Source: an uncultured Fusobacterium sp. (GTDB lineage Bacteria > Fusobacteriota > Fusobacteriia > Fusobacteriales > Fusobacteriaceae). From it: a stretch of 64,000 nt of DNA. This document shows, piece after piece, positions 43,698-53,189 of this stretch. The stretch's first letter is position 1, and the number at the start of each line of letters is the position of its first letter. The DNA is taken from positions 27,298 to 91,297 of the forward strand of contig NZ_CAJKIS010000003.1 of the NCBI RefSeq assembly GCF_905200055.1, read 5' to 3'. A program made the position numbers and the translations under genes. The notes below the pieces were generated by a model. It was not told where the DNA came from and made no database searches. It worked only from the letters and a program-made list of their open reading frames with translations.

Positions 43698-46085
43698 TTA
43701 TTGTCTTATTTCCCCTCTATATTTTTTAGAAATAGTTTCCAACACCTTAGTTACAACATCATTTATCTCTTTTTCTTCAAGAGTTTTTACTTTATTTCTA
43801 AGTACAATACTTATAGCTACTGATTTTTTATCAGCATCTATTCTTTCTCCCTCATAAACGTCAAATATCTCTATTTTTTCGATTAATGGAGAAACTCTTT
43901 TTAGATCTTCAACCATATTTCCAACTAGAATATCTTTATCCATAACAATAGCAAGGTCTCTTGTTACTTCTGGATATTTTACTATTCTTTCATATTTTAC
44001 TGCACTCTTAATATATTTTTCAGCTCTTGCTAAATCTATATCAGCTACATAAGCTCTTTCTCTCTTGATATCCATAGCTTCAAGTACATCTGGGTGAACC
44101 TCTCCAAATGTTCCTATAACATCATTTCCTATTTTGATATCAGCACTTCTTCCTGGATGGAAGTTTTCGTTTGAGCTTCTTTCTAGTTTATATCTGTTGA
44201 TTCCCATGTATTCAAGAAGTTTTTCTACATATCCTTTCATAGTATAGAAATCATATGCTTTTGGTTTTGGATTCCATAAAGTTCTCTCTTGTCTTCCTGC
44301 AATAGCAATACAGATTCTTAGATCTTCATTTGCTAACTCTTCAGCTGGAGTAAATACTTTTGAAACTTCAAAGAATCTTAAATCAAATTGGTTTCTATTG
44401 AAGTTATCTCTAATATTAGCTAGTAAGCTATATACAAGAGTTGGTCTAACAATTACCATATCTTCACTTAATGGATTGCTTATTTCAATAACTTTATCTT
44501 TAATTTTTAAGATATCTAAAGCTTCTCTTGGAATAAATGTGTAGTTTATTACTTCATGTAATCCAATCTCTTTTAAAATCTCTTTTAAATTGTCAGCTAC
44601 TGAAATTTTACTATCTTTTAATCCAGATTCTATATCTTCAACTGGCATAACAGCTTCAATATTTTCAAATCCATACATTCTTATAACTTCTTCATATAGA
44701 TCTTCTGGTCTTGTTAAGTCTGTTCTATATGTAGGTGGTGTTATTAGTAACATATCTTGTGATAAAGTTTTTATTCCTAATCCTAAGTTACTTAAAATTT
44801 TTCCAACTGTATCAAACTCAAGTTTTTTACCGATGAAAGTATTTAATTTAGTTAGATTTAAAGGAATTTCATATTTTTGAGGTTTTTCTATATATTTGTC
44901 TATAACTTCATCTAAAACCTCTCCAGATGCCACTTCAGCTATTAAAGCTGCAGCTCTATCTATTACTTCAGGAAGATTTTCAATATCTAATCCTCTTTCA
45001 TTTCTATATCCAGAATCTGTTACAATTCCAAGTTTTTTTGCTGATTTTCTAATGTTATCTGGTGTGAAGTATGCAACTTCTAAGAATACATTTTTAGTTT
45101 CAGCTTCTATTTGTGTAGCTTGTCCACCTATAATTCCTGCAATAGCGATAGGTTTAACTTCATCAGCTATTACAAGTTCTCCATTTACAAGCTCTCTCTC
45201 TACACCATCAAGAGTAGTGATTTTTTCTCCATTTTCTGCTGCTCTTACAACAACAGTATTATTTTCTAATTTATCTAAATCAAAAGCATGCATAGGTTGG
45301 TTATATTCAAACATTACAAAGTTTGTAATATCTACGATATTGTTTATAGGTTTTAGTCCCATAGCTCTGATTCTCTTTTTAAGCCATTCTGGAGATTCAG
45401 CAACAGTTACATTTCTGATTACTCTTCCCATGTATCTTTTACATCTTTCTTTATCCTCAACTCTAACTTTAGCATAGTTATTTACTGAATCAATAACTTC
45501 ACTTAAAGTGTATGAAGGATATTTTACCTTTCTTCCATAGTAAGCTGCTACCTCTCTAGCAATTCCGATGTGAGAAAGACAATCTGGTCTATTTGGTGTA
45601 ATTTCAAGTTCAAATATTACATCATCTAATCCAGCATATTTTCTATATTCCTCTCCAATAGGAGCATCTTCTGGAAGTATTATAATTCCATCTCCATCTT
45701 CTCCTATACCTAATTCAACTTGAGAGCATAGCATACCAAAAGATTCAACATCTCTTATTTTACTCTTTTTAATTTTAAAATCTCCAGGAAGTACAGCTCC
45801 TATTTTAGCAACTACTACTTTATCTCCTAGTTTATGATTTGGAGCTCCACAAACGATTTGTAACTCCTCTTCTGCTCCAACATTAACTTTTAATAGAGTT
45901 AATTTGTCTGAATTTGGATGTTTTCCATATTCAGTAATTTGTCCAATTACAACATTATCTAAATGTTTTCCTTGTATATCAATAGCTTCTACCTCTTGCC
46001 CTATCATTGTTAAGGCATTTTCTAATTGAGGTATATCTTCTTTTATATCTACATACTGTTTTAACCAGTCTAGTGAAATTAGCAT
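43698..46085 (-). CDS. pheT: Phenylalanyl-tRNA synthetase, beta subunit
   Basis: This 795-residue subunit has the N-terminal EMAP-like tRNA-binding domain (about 40-150: NVVIGQITEYGKHPNSDKLT), the B3/B4 editing domain, the B5 domain (around 400-475) and the C-terminal anticodon-binding FDX-ACB domain (from about 700: RYPEVTRDLAIVMDKDI type pattern). Length matches the family. It follows pheS by 15 bp and forms the alpha2-beta2 enzyme with it. Confidence 0.96.
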   Translation of the reverse strand: MLISLDWLKQYVDIKEDIPQLENALTMIGQEVEAIDIQGKHLDNVVIGQITEYGKHPNSDKLTLLKVNVGAEEELQIVCGAPNHKLGDKVVVAKIGAVLPGDFKIKKSKIRDVESFGMLCSQVELGIGEDGDGIIILPEDAPIGEEYRKYAGLDDVIFELEITPNRPDCLSHIGIAREVAAYYGRKVKYPSYTLSEVIDSVNNYAKVRVEDKERCKRYMGRVIRNVTVAESPEWLKKRIRAMGLKPINNIVDITNFVMFEYNQPMHAFDLDKLENNTVVVRAAENGEKITTLDGVERELVNGELVIADEVKPIAIAGIIGGQATQIEAETKNVFLEVAYFTPDNIRKSAKKLGIVTDSGYRNERGLDIENLPEVIDRAAALIAEVASGEVLDEVIDKYIEKPQKYEIPLNLTKLNTFIGKKLEFDTVGKILSNLGLGIKTLSQDMLLITPPTYRTDLTRPEDLYEEVIRMYGFENIEAVMPVEDIESGLKDSKISVADNLKEILKEIGLHEVINYTFIPREALDILKIKDKVIEISNPLSEDMVIVRPTLVYSLLANIRDNFNRNQFDLRFFEVSKVFTPAEELANEDLRICIAIAGRQERTLWNPKPKAYDFYTMKGYVEKLLEYMGINRYKLERSSNENFHPGRSADIKIGNDVIGTFGEVHPDVLEAMDIKRERAYVADIDLARAEKYIKSAVKYERIVKYPEVTRDLAIVMDKDILVGNMVEDLKRVSPLIEKIEIFDVYEGERIDADKKSVAISIVLRNKVKTLEEKEINDVVTKVLETISKKYRGEIRQ

Positions 46086-46100
46086 TGTTCCCTCCAGAAA

Positions 46101-47117
46101 TTATTTAAATTTTTTTAAGAATCTTACATCATTTTCAAAGAATGCTCTAAGGTCATCTATACCATGTCTTAGCATAGTAACTCTTTCAATTCCAACACCG
46201 AAAGCAAATCCACTTACTTCATTAGGATCATATCCTACTGCTTTTAAAACTTCTGGATCTACCATTCCGCATCCCATGATCTCTAACCAACCACTATCTT
46301 TACATACTCTACATCCTTTTCCTTTACATACAGCACATTGTACATCCATTTCAGCACTTGGCTCTGTAAATGGGAAGAAGTGTGGTCTAAATCTAACTTC
46401 AGTTTCTCCAAAAACTTTCTTAACAAAATGAGTTAATATTCCTTTAAGATTTGCGAAAGAAATATTTTCCCCTATCATCAATCCTTCCATTTGGTGAAAC
46501 ATAGGTGTATGAGAAACATCATAGTCTGGTCTGTAAACTTTTCCTGGACAGATCATTCTAAATGGTGGTTTATGATTTAGCATATATCTTACTTGTACTG
46601 GTGATGTTTGAGTTCTTAAAACTACATCATCTGTTATATAGAAAGTATCGCTTACATCTCTTGAAGGGTGTGTTTGTGGTATGTTTAAAGCATCAAAGTT
46701 ATATTTTACCCATTCTACTTCTGGTCCATCTGCCACATCAAATCCCATCTCAATGAATATATTTTTCATAAAATTCATTGTTTCTGTTATTGGATGAATA
46801 GTTCCAAGTTGAATATCCTCTCCTGGAAGAGTGATATCAAGTACCTCTTTTGCTAATCTCTCCTCTTTCTCTTTCTCTTTAAGTTCAAGATTTTTTGTTT
46901 CTAACAAGTTAGTTATAAACTCTCTTGTTTCATTTACAAGTTGACCTAATACTGGTCTTTCTTCTGGAGAAAGATTTTTCATTCCCTTAGATATTTCTGT
47001 TAATTCTCCCTTTTTACCTAATAGTTTAACTCTTATTTCTTCAAGTTCTTGTAAAGAAACAGCACTTTCAATTTTTACTTGTGCTTGCTCCCTTAATTGT
47101 GCTACCTTTTCCTTCAT
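46101..47117 (-). CDS. pheS: Phenylalanyl-tRNA synthetase, alpha subunit
   Basis: This 338-residue catalytic subunit has an N-terminal coiled coil (1-90), then class II motifs: motif 2 FRMICPGKVYRPDYDVSH and HQMEGLMIG, and motif 3 FAFGVGIERVTMLRHGIDD. A Cys cluster CAVCKGKGCRVCKDSGW lies near residue 260, as in many anaerobes. No T-box leader is visible upstream, since the gap to the preceding gene is only 56 bp. Confidence 0.96.
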   Translation of the reverse strand: MKEKVAQLREQAQVKIESAVSLQELEEIRVKLLGKKGELTEISKGMKNLSPEERPVLGQLVNETREFITNLLETKNLELKEKEKEERLAKEVLDITLPGEDIQLGTIHPITETMNFMKNIFIEMGFDVADGPEVEWVKYNFDALNIPQTHPSRDVSDTFYITDDVVLRTQTSPVQVRYMLNHKPPFRMICPGKVYRPDYDVSHTPMFHQMEGLMIGENISFANLKGILTHFVKKVFGETEVRFRPHFFPFTEPSAEMDVQCAVCKGKGCRVCKDSGWLEIMGCGMVDPEVLKAVGYDPNEVSGFAFGVGIERVTMLRHGIDDLRAFFENDVRFLKKFK

Positions 47118-47173
47118 TTTTCCTCCCTGTGTTAAAGGCTACTTTAATTCTTTTATATATATTTCTAATTATT

Positions 47174-47632
47174 TTAAGATCTTTTTTGAAGAAAATCAAT
47201 ATTTTCTTTATCCAATTTTAAAATTCCATATTGATTACTTAAAACAGCTCCAGGATTAAAAAGAGTTATTCCATCTTTTTTTATTAGCTCCTGTCTATGA
47301 GTATGACCAAATATCACAATATCACACCCTAACTCTCTCCCCCTAGCCTCTATAATTCCATATGTTTGTTTTACTCCATAATGATGACCATGAGCTAGGA
47401 GAACTTTATGTTCTCCTAGCTCAATTACCATCTCATCTTCACTTTTTATATCATAAAAATCACAATTACCTTTAACAATGTAATACTTTGCTTCTGGATG
47501 AATAAAAGAGAGGTTTTCCCCATCTTCACTGTGATCTCCAGCACATATTACAACATCAGGTTGTTCTTTTTCATAAATCGAAATCAATCTTTCTAATCTT
47601 CCATGTGAATCTGATATTACCAATATTTTCAT
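47174..47632 (-). CDS. YfcE/MJ0936-type metallophosphoesterase
   Basis: This 152-residue protein has the five metallophosphoesterase motifs in order: ISDSHGR, CAGDHSE, VKGNCDF, LAHGHHYGV and IFGHTHRQ. The family hydrolyses phosphodiesters in the cytosol with Mn2+ or similar metals; its natural substrate is unclear. It sits between the USP-like gene and pheS and is likely cotranscribed with them. Confidence 0.9.
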   Translation of the reverse strand: MKILVISDSHGRLERLISIYEKEQPDVVICAGDHSEDGENLSFIHPEAKYYIVKGNCDFYDIKSEDEMVIELGEHKVLLAHGHHYGVKQTYGIIEARGRELGCDIVIFGHTHRQELIKKDGITLFNPGAVLSNQYGILKLDKENIDFLQKRS

Positions 47633-47645
47633 TATCTTACTCTTT

Positions 47646-48416
47646 CTATCCTATGAATATAGGAGCTTTACTTTTTTCTAACAATTTAATACCATTTTTT
47701 CCAATTATCTTTTCAAAGAAATAACTTCTACTTAAATTTCCCATTATAAAGAAATCATATTGCCCTATTCTTTCTAAAATTTCATCATAGTTACTTGTTT
47801 TTACAACTCTATGATCAACTATTTTCTCTTTATCTTTTAAATAAGTTAATAAAATATTATCTTCTAAATCTATATTAATTGAGAAAGAATCAAATTTTTT
47901 TACCTCTGTAAATAGATTTGTAAATTGATAGCAACTTCTATTGATTTTTACCCCATCATCATTAGCTATCAATACTTTTTCTAAACTAGCTAAAGGTTTT
48001 TCTCCTATTAAAATAATTGATTTATAGTTACCTTTTAAAATTCCAACAACTCTCTCTGTTATAACTTCATTTTTTCCAATTAAAAGGGTATCGCACTCTT
48101 TCATTTTTTCTGTAACAATCTCATTTACAAGCCCAATATCTACTTCCAATGGTTCAATAATTCCCTTGGCTTTAAGATCTTTTTCTAGTTCTTCTATCTC
48201 CTCTTTCTCAACATCAGCCCAACCTTGCATTATAAAAGGAGATCTTCCACCTAACATCATTCCATCTGTTGAGGCTGCAACTATCTTATCCCTTGACATA
48301 TCTTTGATATACAATGGATAGATCTTAAATCCTAAGCTATTTTGTAAATAAACTGCACTGTCAATAAGGTTTTCTCTTTCAATCTCATTTCCAAATAAAA
48401 GTAATGCTTTTCTCAT
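47646..48416 (-). CDS. Universal-stress-protein-like protein
   Basis: This 256-residue protein looks like two USP/HUP-type domains in tandem. The first (about 1-145) has MRKALLLFGNEIERENLIDS, CDTLLIGKNEVITERVVGIL and ends with SIILIGEKP. The second (about 145-256) has KVLIANDDGVKINRSCYQF and KSKAPIFIG at its end. No clear ATP-binding glycine motif is seen. The role is unknown. It lies 41 bp downstream of gyrA. Confidence 0.6.
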   Translation of the reverse strand: MRKALLLFGNEIERENLIDSAVYLQNSLGFKIYPLYIKDMSRDKIVAASTDGMMLGGRSPFIMQGWADVEKEEIEELEKDLKAKGIIEPLEVDIGLVNEIVTEKMKECDTLLIGKNEVITERVVGILKGNYKSIILIGEKPLASLEKVLIANDDGVKINRSCYQFTNLFTEVKKFDSFSINIDLEDNILLTYLKDKEKIVDHRVVKTSNYDEILERIGQYDFFIMGNLSRSYFFEKIIGKNGIKLLEKSKAPIFIG

Positions 48417-48457
48417 AATACCACCCCTTTATTTTCTGTTAACCTCTGATTTTAGTA

Positions 48458-50911
48458 TTACTCTTCTGTTGAAACTTCATCTATCTCATCATCTTCAGAT
48501 TTTACCTTTGTAATAGATACTACTTTCTCTCCATTATCTACTTTCATTACAATAACCCCTTGAGTTGCTCTTCCGTAGATAGTTATTGAGCTCATAGGCA
48601 TTCTTATTACTATACCTGATGATGTTATAGCCATCAATTCTTCACTATCTGGAGCTGGAAGGACAGAAACTACATCTCCTGTTTTAGCATTGCATCTCAA
48701 GTTGATAACTCCCTTACCAGATCTAGCTTGTAGTGGATATTCATCTATTCTTGTTCTCTTTCCATATCCATTTTCAGTCATAGTAAGGATCATTCCATCT
48801 TTATCTTTTATAAGCATTGCTGAAACAACAGAGTCTCCCTCTTTCAATGTAATTGCTTTAACTCCCATAGTATCTCTTCCAGTAGCTCTTACATTGTCAC
48901 TTCCAAATCTTATTGATTGACCTAATTTAGTTGCCAATAGAAGTTCCTCTTTATCTATCTCCTCTATTAGTCCTACGTATATTATATCATCTTCTGGCTT
49001 TAATTTAATAGCTTTTAATCCAGAATTATTAATATTTTTAAATTCATTTAGATTTGTTTTCTTAATAAGTCCCTCTTTAGTAACAAATACCACTTCATTT
49101 TCAGGAGAGAAATCTCTTGTTTTAATTACAGCCCTTATCTTCTCGTCCTCTCTAATTCTAATTATATTACTAATTAGTTTTCCTCTAGATTGTTTTGAAG
49201 ATTCTGGAATTTCATAAACTTTTAGGTTAAATACTCTTCCTTGATTTGTAAAGATCATTAAAGTATCTAAGTTTGTTGCTGAATCAATACTTACTACAAA
49301 ATCATCCTCTATAGTATTTTGACTAGCAACTCCCTTTCCACCTCTTTTTTGAGCTTTATATTTACTTACTTCCATTCTCTTTACATACCCTTTATTTGTA
49401 AGAGTTAAAATAACACTTTCATCTTTAATTAGATCCTCTGGAAGTATCTCCATTCTTTCATTTTCTATAACAGTTTTTCTCTCATCACCATATTTTTCTT
49501 TTAGGTAAATAAGCTCTTTCTTTATAATATCATATATTTTTGAATCATGTGAAAGAATATCTTTTAGTTCTAAAATATATTTCTCTATTTCAATATATTC
49601 AGCATCAATTTTTTCTCTTTCTAAACCTGTTAATCTTTGAAGTTTCATATCAAGGATAGCTCTTGATTGTACATCAGAGAAACCATACTTTTCAATTAAA
49701 ACCTCTCTAGCTGTATTTCCATCTGCTGATCCTCTAATTATTTCAATTATTCTATCAATATTTTCTAAGGCGATTCTATATCCTTGTAAAATATGTGCTC
49801 TCTTCTCTGCCTTTTCCAAATCAAATTGAGTTCTTCTTGTGATAACTATAAATCTATGTTTTAGATATTCAGCTATGATCTCTTTTAAATTTAAAACTTT
49901 AGGAGCATTATTTACAAGAGCTAGCATAATGATTCCAAAAGTGTTTTGAAGTTCTGTAAATTTATATAATTTATTTAAGATAAGTTCAGGCTCTTCACCT
50001 TTCTTAACCTCAATTACAACTCTTATTCCATCTCTATCAGACTCATCTCTCAAATCTGATATTCCATTGATTTTCTTCTCTTTTACTAAATCAGCTATCT
50101 TTTCAATAAGAACAGCTTTATTTAGTTGATATGGAATCTCTTTAATTATAATATTTGCTTTTCCACTTTTTAACTCTTCAACTTCAACTTTTCCTCTTAC
50201 TCTTATTTTTCCTCTACCAGTTAAATAAGCATCTCTAATTCCCTTGTGTCCATCTATTATTCCACCTGTTGGAAAGTCAGGACCTTTTATATAATCCATT
50301 AGCTCTAAACAAGTTATATCTGGATTTTCTATTTGAGCTAAGATTCCATCTACAAGTTCACCTAAATTGTGTGGTGGAATATTTGTAGCCATTCCTACTG
50401 CTATCCCTGTAGCTCCATTTAAAAGAAGATTTGGCAATTTAGCTGGAAGAACTGTTGGTTCATCTAACGAATCATCAAAGTTTTTCATAAAATCTATTGT
50501 ATTTTTATCTATATCCTCCATCAGTTCTCCACTGATTTTAGCCATTCTTGCCTCTGTATATCTCATTGCTGCTGCTGAGTCACCATCTATAGACCCAAAG
50601 TTTCCATGTCCATCTACAAGTGGGTATCTATAGTTAAAATCTTGAGCCATTCTTACAATAGCTCCATATACTGATGAATCCCCATGTGGATGGTATTTCC
50701 CCAGTACTTCCCCTACGATTCTAGCTGACTTTTTATAAGCTTTATCATATGTCATTCCTAATTCATTCATAGCAAAAAGTATTCTTCTATGTACAGGTTT
50801 CATTCCATCTCTTACATCTGGAAGTGCTCTACTGACAATAACACTCATAGAGTAGTCAAGATAAGATTGTTTCATCTCCTCCTCTATATATCTTTTTGTA
50901 ACATTCGACAT
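48458..50911 (-). CDS. gyrA: DNA gyrase subunit A
   Basis: This 817-residue subunit has the catalytic tyrosine in AAMRYTEARMAKIS, the quinolone-resistance region HPHGDSSVYGAIVRMAQDF, and a C-terminal six-blade DNA-wrapping domain whose GyrA-box-like motif is KRGGKGVASQ. The position corresponding to E. coli Ser83 is Ser (GDSSVY). The gene is separated from gyrB by 364 bp that hold a structured repeat. AGGAGGAAGA precedes the ATG. Confidence 0.97.
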   Translation of the reverse strand: MSNVTKRYIEEEMKQSYLDYSMSVIVSRALPDVRDGMKPVHRRILFAMNELGMTYDKAYKKSARIVGEVLGKYHPHGDSSVYGAIVRMAQDFNYRYPLVDGHGNFGSIDGDSAAAMRYTEARMAKISGELMEDIDKNTIDFMKNFDDSLDEPTVLPAKLPNLLLNGATGIAVGMATNIPPHNLGELVDGILAQIENPDITCLELMDYIKGPDFPTGGIIDGHKGIRDAYLTGRGKIRVRGKVEVEELKSGKANIIIKEIPYQLNKAVLIEKIADLVKEKKINGISDLRDESDRDGIRVVIEVKKGEEPELILNKLYKFTELQNTFGIIMLALVNNAPKVLNLKEIIAEYLKHRFIVITRRTQFDLEKAEKRAHILQGYRIALENIDRIIEIIRGSADGNTAREVLIEKYGFSDVQSRAILDMKLQRLTGLEREKIDAEYIEIEKYILELKDILSHDSKIYDIIKKELIYLKEKYGDERKTVIENERMEILPEDLIKDESVILTLTNKGYVKRMEVSKYKAQKRGGKGVASQNTIEDDFVVSIDSATNLDTLMIFTNQGRVFNLKVYEIPESSKQSRGKLISNIIRIREDEKIRAVIKTRDFSPENEVVFVTKEGLIKKTNLNEFKNINNSGLKAIKLKPEDDIIYVGLIEEIDKEELLLATKLGQSIRFGSDNVRATGRDTMGVKAITLKEGDSVVSAMLIKDKDGMILTMTENGYGKRTRIDEYPLQARSGKGVINLRCNAKTGDVVSVLPAPDSEELMAITSSGIVIRMPMSSITIYGRATQGVIVMKVDNGEKVVSITKVKSEDDEIDEVSTEE

Positions 50912-50929
50912 TTCTTCCTCCTAAAATTT

Positions 50930-50949
50930 TATTTCTATCCATATACATA
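50930..50949 (-). repeat. Iteron-like repeat upstream of gyrA
   Basis: On the minus strand it reads TATGTATATGGATAGAAATA, close to the origin repeat consensus (two to three differences), 19 bp upstream of the gyrA start. Confidence 0.45.
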
Positions 50950-51066
50950 TCCATCATATCTATTCAGTTATCTAAAATTCTACAAAAAGATTATCTAATT
51001 TAAAGTTTAATTTTTTGTAATATTTAGATTATCTTTTAAATCTCTGTTTTCAAAACTTATATTTTT

Positions 51067-51225
51067 AATATCAACTAGCCTCCATACTAAAGAATAAAGA
51101 ATTCCTAAGCTTATTCCGTTGAAAATGCAAAACTCGACTTCGTCTCAAACACGTTGCATTTTCTTAACTGCATTTCGCTGAGGAATTCTAATATTCTCTA
51201 GTGAATTACGGCTCTAGTTGATATT
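51067..51225. repeat. Structured 159-bp repeat, copy A, with 12-bp terminal inverted repeats
   Basis: AATATCAACTAG (51067-51078) and CTAGTTGATATT (51214-51225) bound the element. Inside are nested stems: AGAATA/TATTCT, AGAATTCCT/AGGAATTCT, GAAAATGCAA/TTGCATTTTC and GAC-TTC-GTC. Copy B at 63840-63999 has the same core but compensating changes in several stems. No ORF is present. Confidence 0.8.
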
Positions 51226-51275
51226 GGGATAGATATTTGTTTATAGATAATAGATGAGTAGTCACTATTCATCTA

Positions 51276-53189
51276 TTAAATATCAAGATTTTTTACATAC
51301 TCTGCATTTTCTTCAATAAACTCTCTTCTTGGATCTACTTTATCTCCCATAAGTTTATCAAATAGCATATCTGCTGCTCTAGCATCATCTATTGTAACTT
51401 GAAGAAGTGTTCTTGATTTTGGATCCATAGTTGTTTCCCAAAGTTGTTCCGGGTTCATCTCTCCTAACCCTTTATATCTTTGTAGTGTATATCTCTTATC
51501 TTCCCCTTCAAATACTGATGTGATCTCTTTTAATTCTTTATCACTATAAGCATATCTTATTTGCTTTCCAGTAGTTATCTTATATAGAGGTGGTTGAGCT
51601 ATATATACATGCCCATTATAAATAAGTTCAACTAAGTATCTATATAGGAATGTAAGAAGTAATGTTCTTATGTGAGCACCATCAACGTCGGCGTCAGTCA
51701 TAATAATTATCTTTCCATATCTTAACTTCTCAATATTAAAACTATCTCCTATACTTGTTCCAAAAGCTGTTATCATAGATCTAACTTCATTATTTTCTAA
51801 AGCTTTATGTAATCCAGCTTTTTCAACGTTAAGTATCTTCCCTCTCAATGGTAAAATAGCTTGGTGAGATCTATCTCTTCCTTGTTTTGCTGATCCTCCT
51901 GCTGAATCTCCCTCAACTATATAGATTTCACATTCAGCTGGATCTTTAGATGAGCAGTCTGCTAATTTTCCTGGAAGTGATCCAACTTCTAAAACTGATT
52001 TTCTTAAAACTAGTTCTCTTGCTCTTTGAGCAGCCTCTCTAGCTTTTTTAGAGTTCAATATCTTATCTATAATAATTTTTGTGTCATTTGGATTATCTTC
52101 TAAAACTATTTTTAAGCTATTTCCAACTATTGTAGAAACAATTCCTGATACCTCAGAGTTTCCTAATTTTGTCTTAGTTTGCCCTTCAAATTGTGGTTGA
52201 GGAACTTTAACTGAAACAATAGCTGTAACTCCCTCTCTAATATCATTTCCCAATAATTTTCCATCTTTTTCTTTTAGATATCCTTGAGTTTTTCCTACAT
52301 CGTTGATAACTCTTGTAAGTGCAGTTCTAAATCCACTTACATGTGTTCCACCCTCATGGGTATTGATATTATTTACAAAAGAGTAGATTATCTCAGCTTG
52401 ATTTACTGTATATAAAAATGCAATATCCACAGCAACATTGTCAATCTCTCCAGACATATAGATAGGTTCAGAGATTAATTTCTCTGTATCCTCTGTAATC
52501 TCCTTTAAGAAATCTACTATTCCTCCTTCAAATTTAAACTCCTCTTTTTTAAAAGGCTCTTTTCTACTGTCAGTTAAATGAATTTCTAAATCTTTATTTA
52601 AATATGCTAACTCTTTTAATCTATTTTTTAAAGTATTGTAATCATAAACTAATGTTTCAAAAATCTCATAGTCAGCTTTAAATCTAACTGTTGTTCCATG
52701 TTCATCTTTTCCAGCTATACCTATCTCTTTTACATCCTCTTCTGGAATTCCTCTATCATATCTTTGATACCATATTTTTCCATCTGTTCTTACTGTAACT
52801 TCCAACCATTCTGAAAGAGCATTTACAACAGAAACTCCAACTCCATGAAGTCCTCCTGATACCTTATAGTTATCATTTTCAAATTTTCCTCCAGCATGAA
52901 GAACTGTAAGTACTATTTCAAGAGCTGATTTTCCATATTTAGGATGTATTCCTACTGGGATTCCTCTTCCATTATCTTTTACCTCAATTATATTATCAGG
53001 CAGTATACTTACCTCAATTCTATTACAATAACCAGCTAATGCTTCGTCTACAGAGTTATCAACTATCTCCCATACAAGATGATGTAACCCTCTTTCAGAA
53101 GTTGTTCCTATATACATCCCTGGTCTCTTTCTTACTGCCTCCAATCCTTCCAGGACTGTAATATTTTCTGCTTGATAATTACTACTCAT
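51276..53189 (-). CDS. gyrB: DNA gyrase subunit B
   Basis: This 637-residue subunit has the GHKL ATPase domain (EIVDNSVDEALAGYC, KDNGRGIPVGIH, GGLHGVGVSVVNALS), the transducer domain, and the TOPRIM motifs VEGDSAGGSAKQGRDR and MTDADVDGAHIRTLL. Length matches the short gram-positive-type GyrB. The ATG at 53189 follows GGAGGTAAAA; a GTG at 53201 would include the ribosome site. It overlaps the stop region of the upstream fusion gene by 8 bp. Confidence 0.97.
   Translation of the reverse strand: MSSNYQAENITVLEGLEAVRKRPGMYIGTTSERGLHHLVWEIVDNSVDEALAGYCNRIEVSILPDNIIEVKDNGRGIPVGIHPKYGKSALEIVLTVLHAGGKFENDNYKVSGGLHGVGVSVVNALSEWLEVTVRTDGKIWYQRYDRGIPEEDVKEIGIAGKDEHGTTVRFKADYEIFETLVYDYNTLKNRLKELAYLNKDLEIHLTDSRKEPFKKEEFKFEGGIVDFLKEITEDTEKLISEPIYMSGEIDNVAVDIAFLYTVNQAEIIYSFVNNINTHEGGTHVSGFRTALTRVINDVGKTQGYLKEKDGKLLGNDIREGVTAIVSVKVPQPQFEGQTKTKLGNSEVSGIVSTIVGNSLKIVLEDNPNDTKIIIDKILNSKKAREAAQRARELVLRKSVLEVGSLPGKLADCSSKDPAECEIYIVEGDSAGGSAKQGRDRSHQAILPLRGKILNVEKAGLHKALENNEVRSMITAFGTSIGDSFNIEKLRYGKIIIMTDADVDGAHIRTLLLTFLYRYLVELIYNGHVYIAQPPLYKITTGKQIRYAYSDKELKEITSVFEGEDKRYTLQRYKGLGEMNPEQLWETTMDPKSRTLLQVTIDDARAADMLFDKLMGDKVDPRREFIEENAEYVKNLDI

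Larger units (their letters stand above)
50912..51275. other. gyrB-gyrA intergenic region (364 bp)
   Basis: This gap between two genes of the same direction is unusually long. It holds an iteron-like repeat (50930-50949) and a 159-bp structured repeat (51067-51225). I see no ORF or tRNA. Confidence 0.7.

Noticed and set aside
44590..45477. Two long open frames opposite pheT (96 and 193 codons)
   Set aside because: They mirror the pheT coding strand, have no ribosome sites and show no recognisable protein pattern, so they are by-products of codon usage.
47118..47173. A T-box leader for pheST
   Set aside because: Only 56 bp separate pheS from the preceding gene, too little for a T-box, and no T-box sequence was found.
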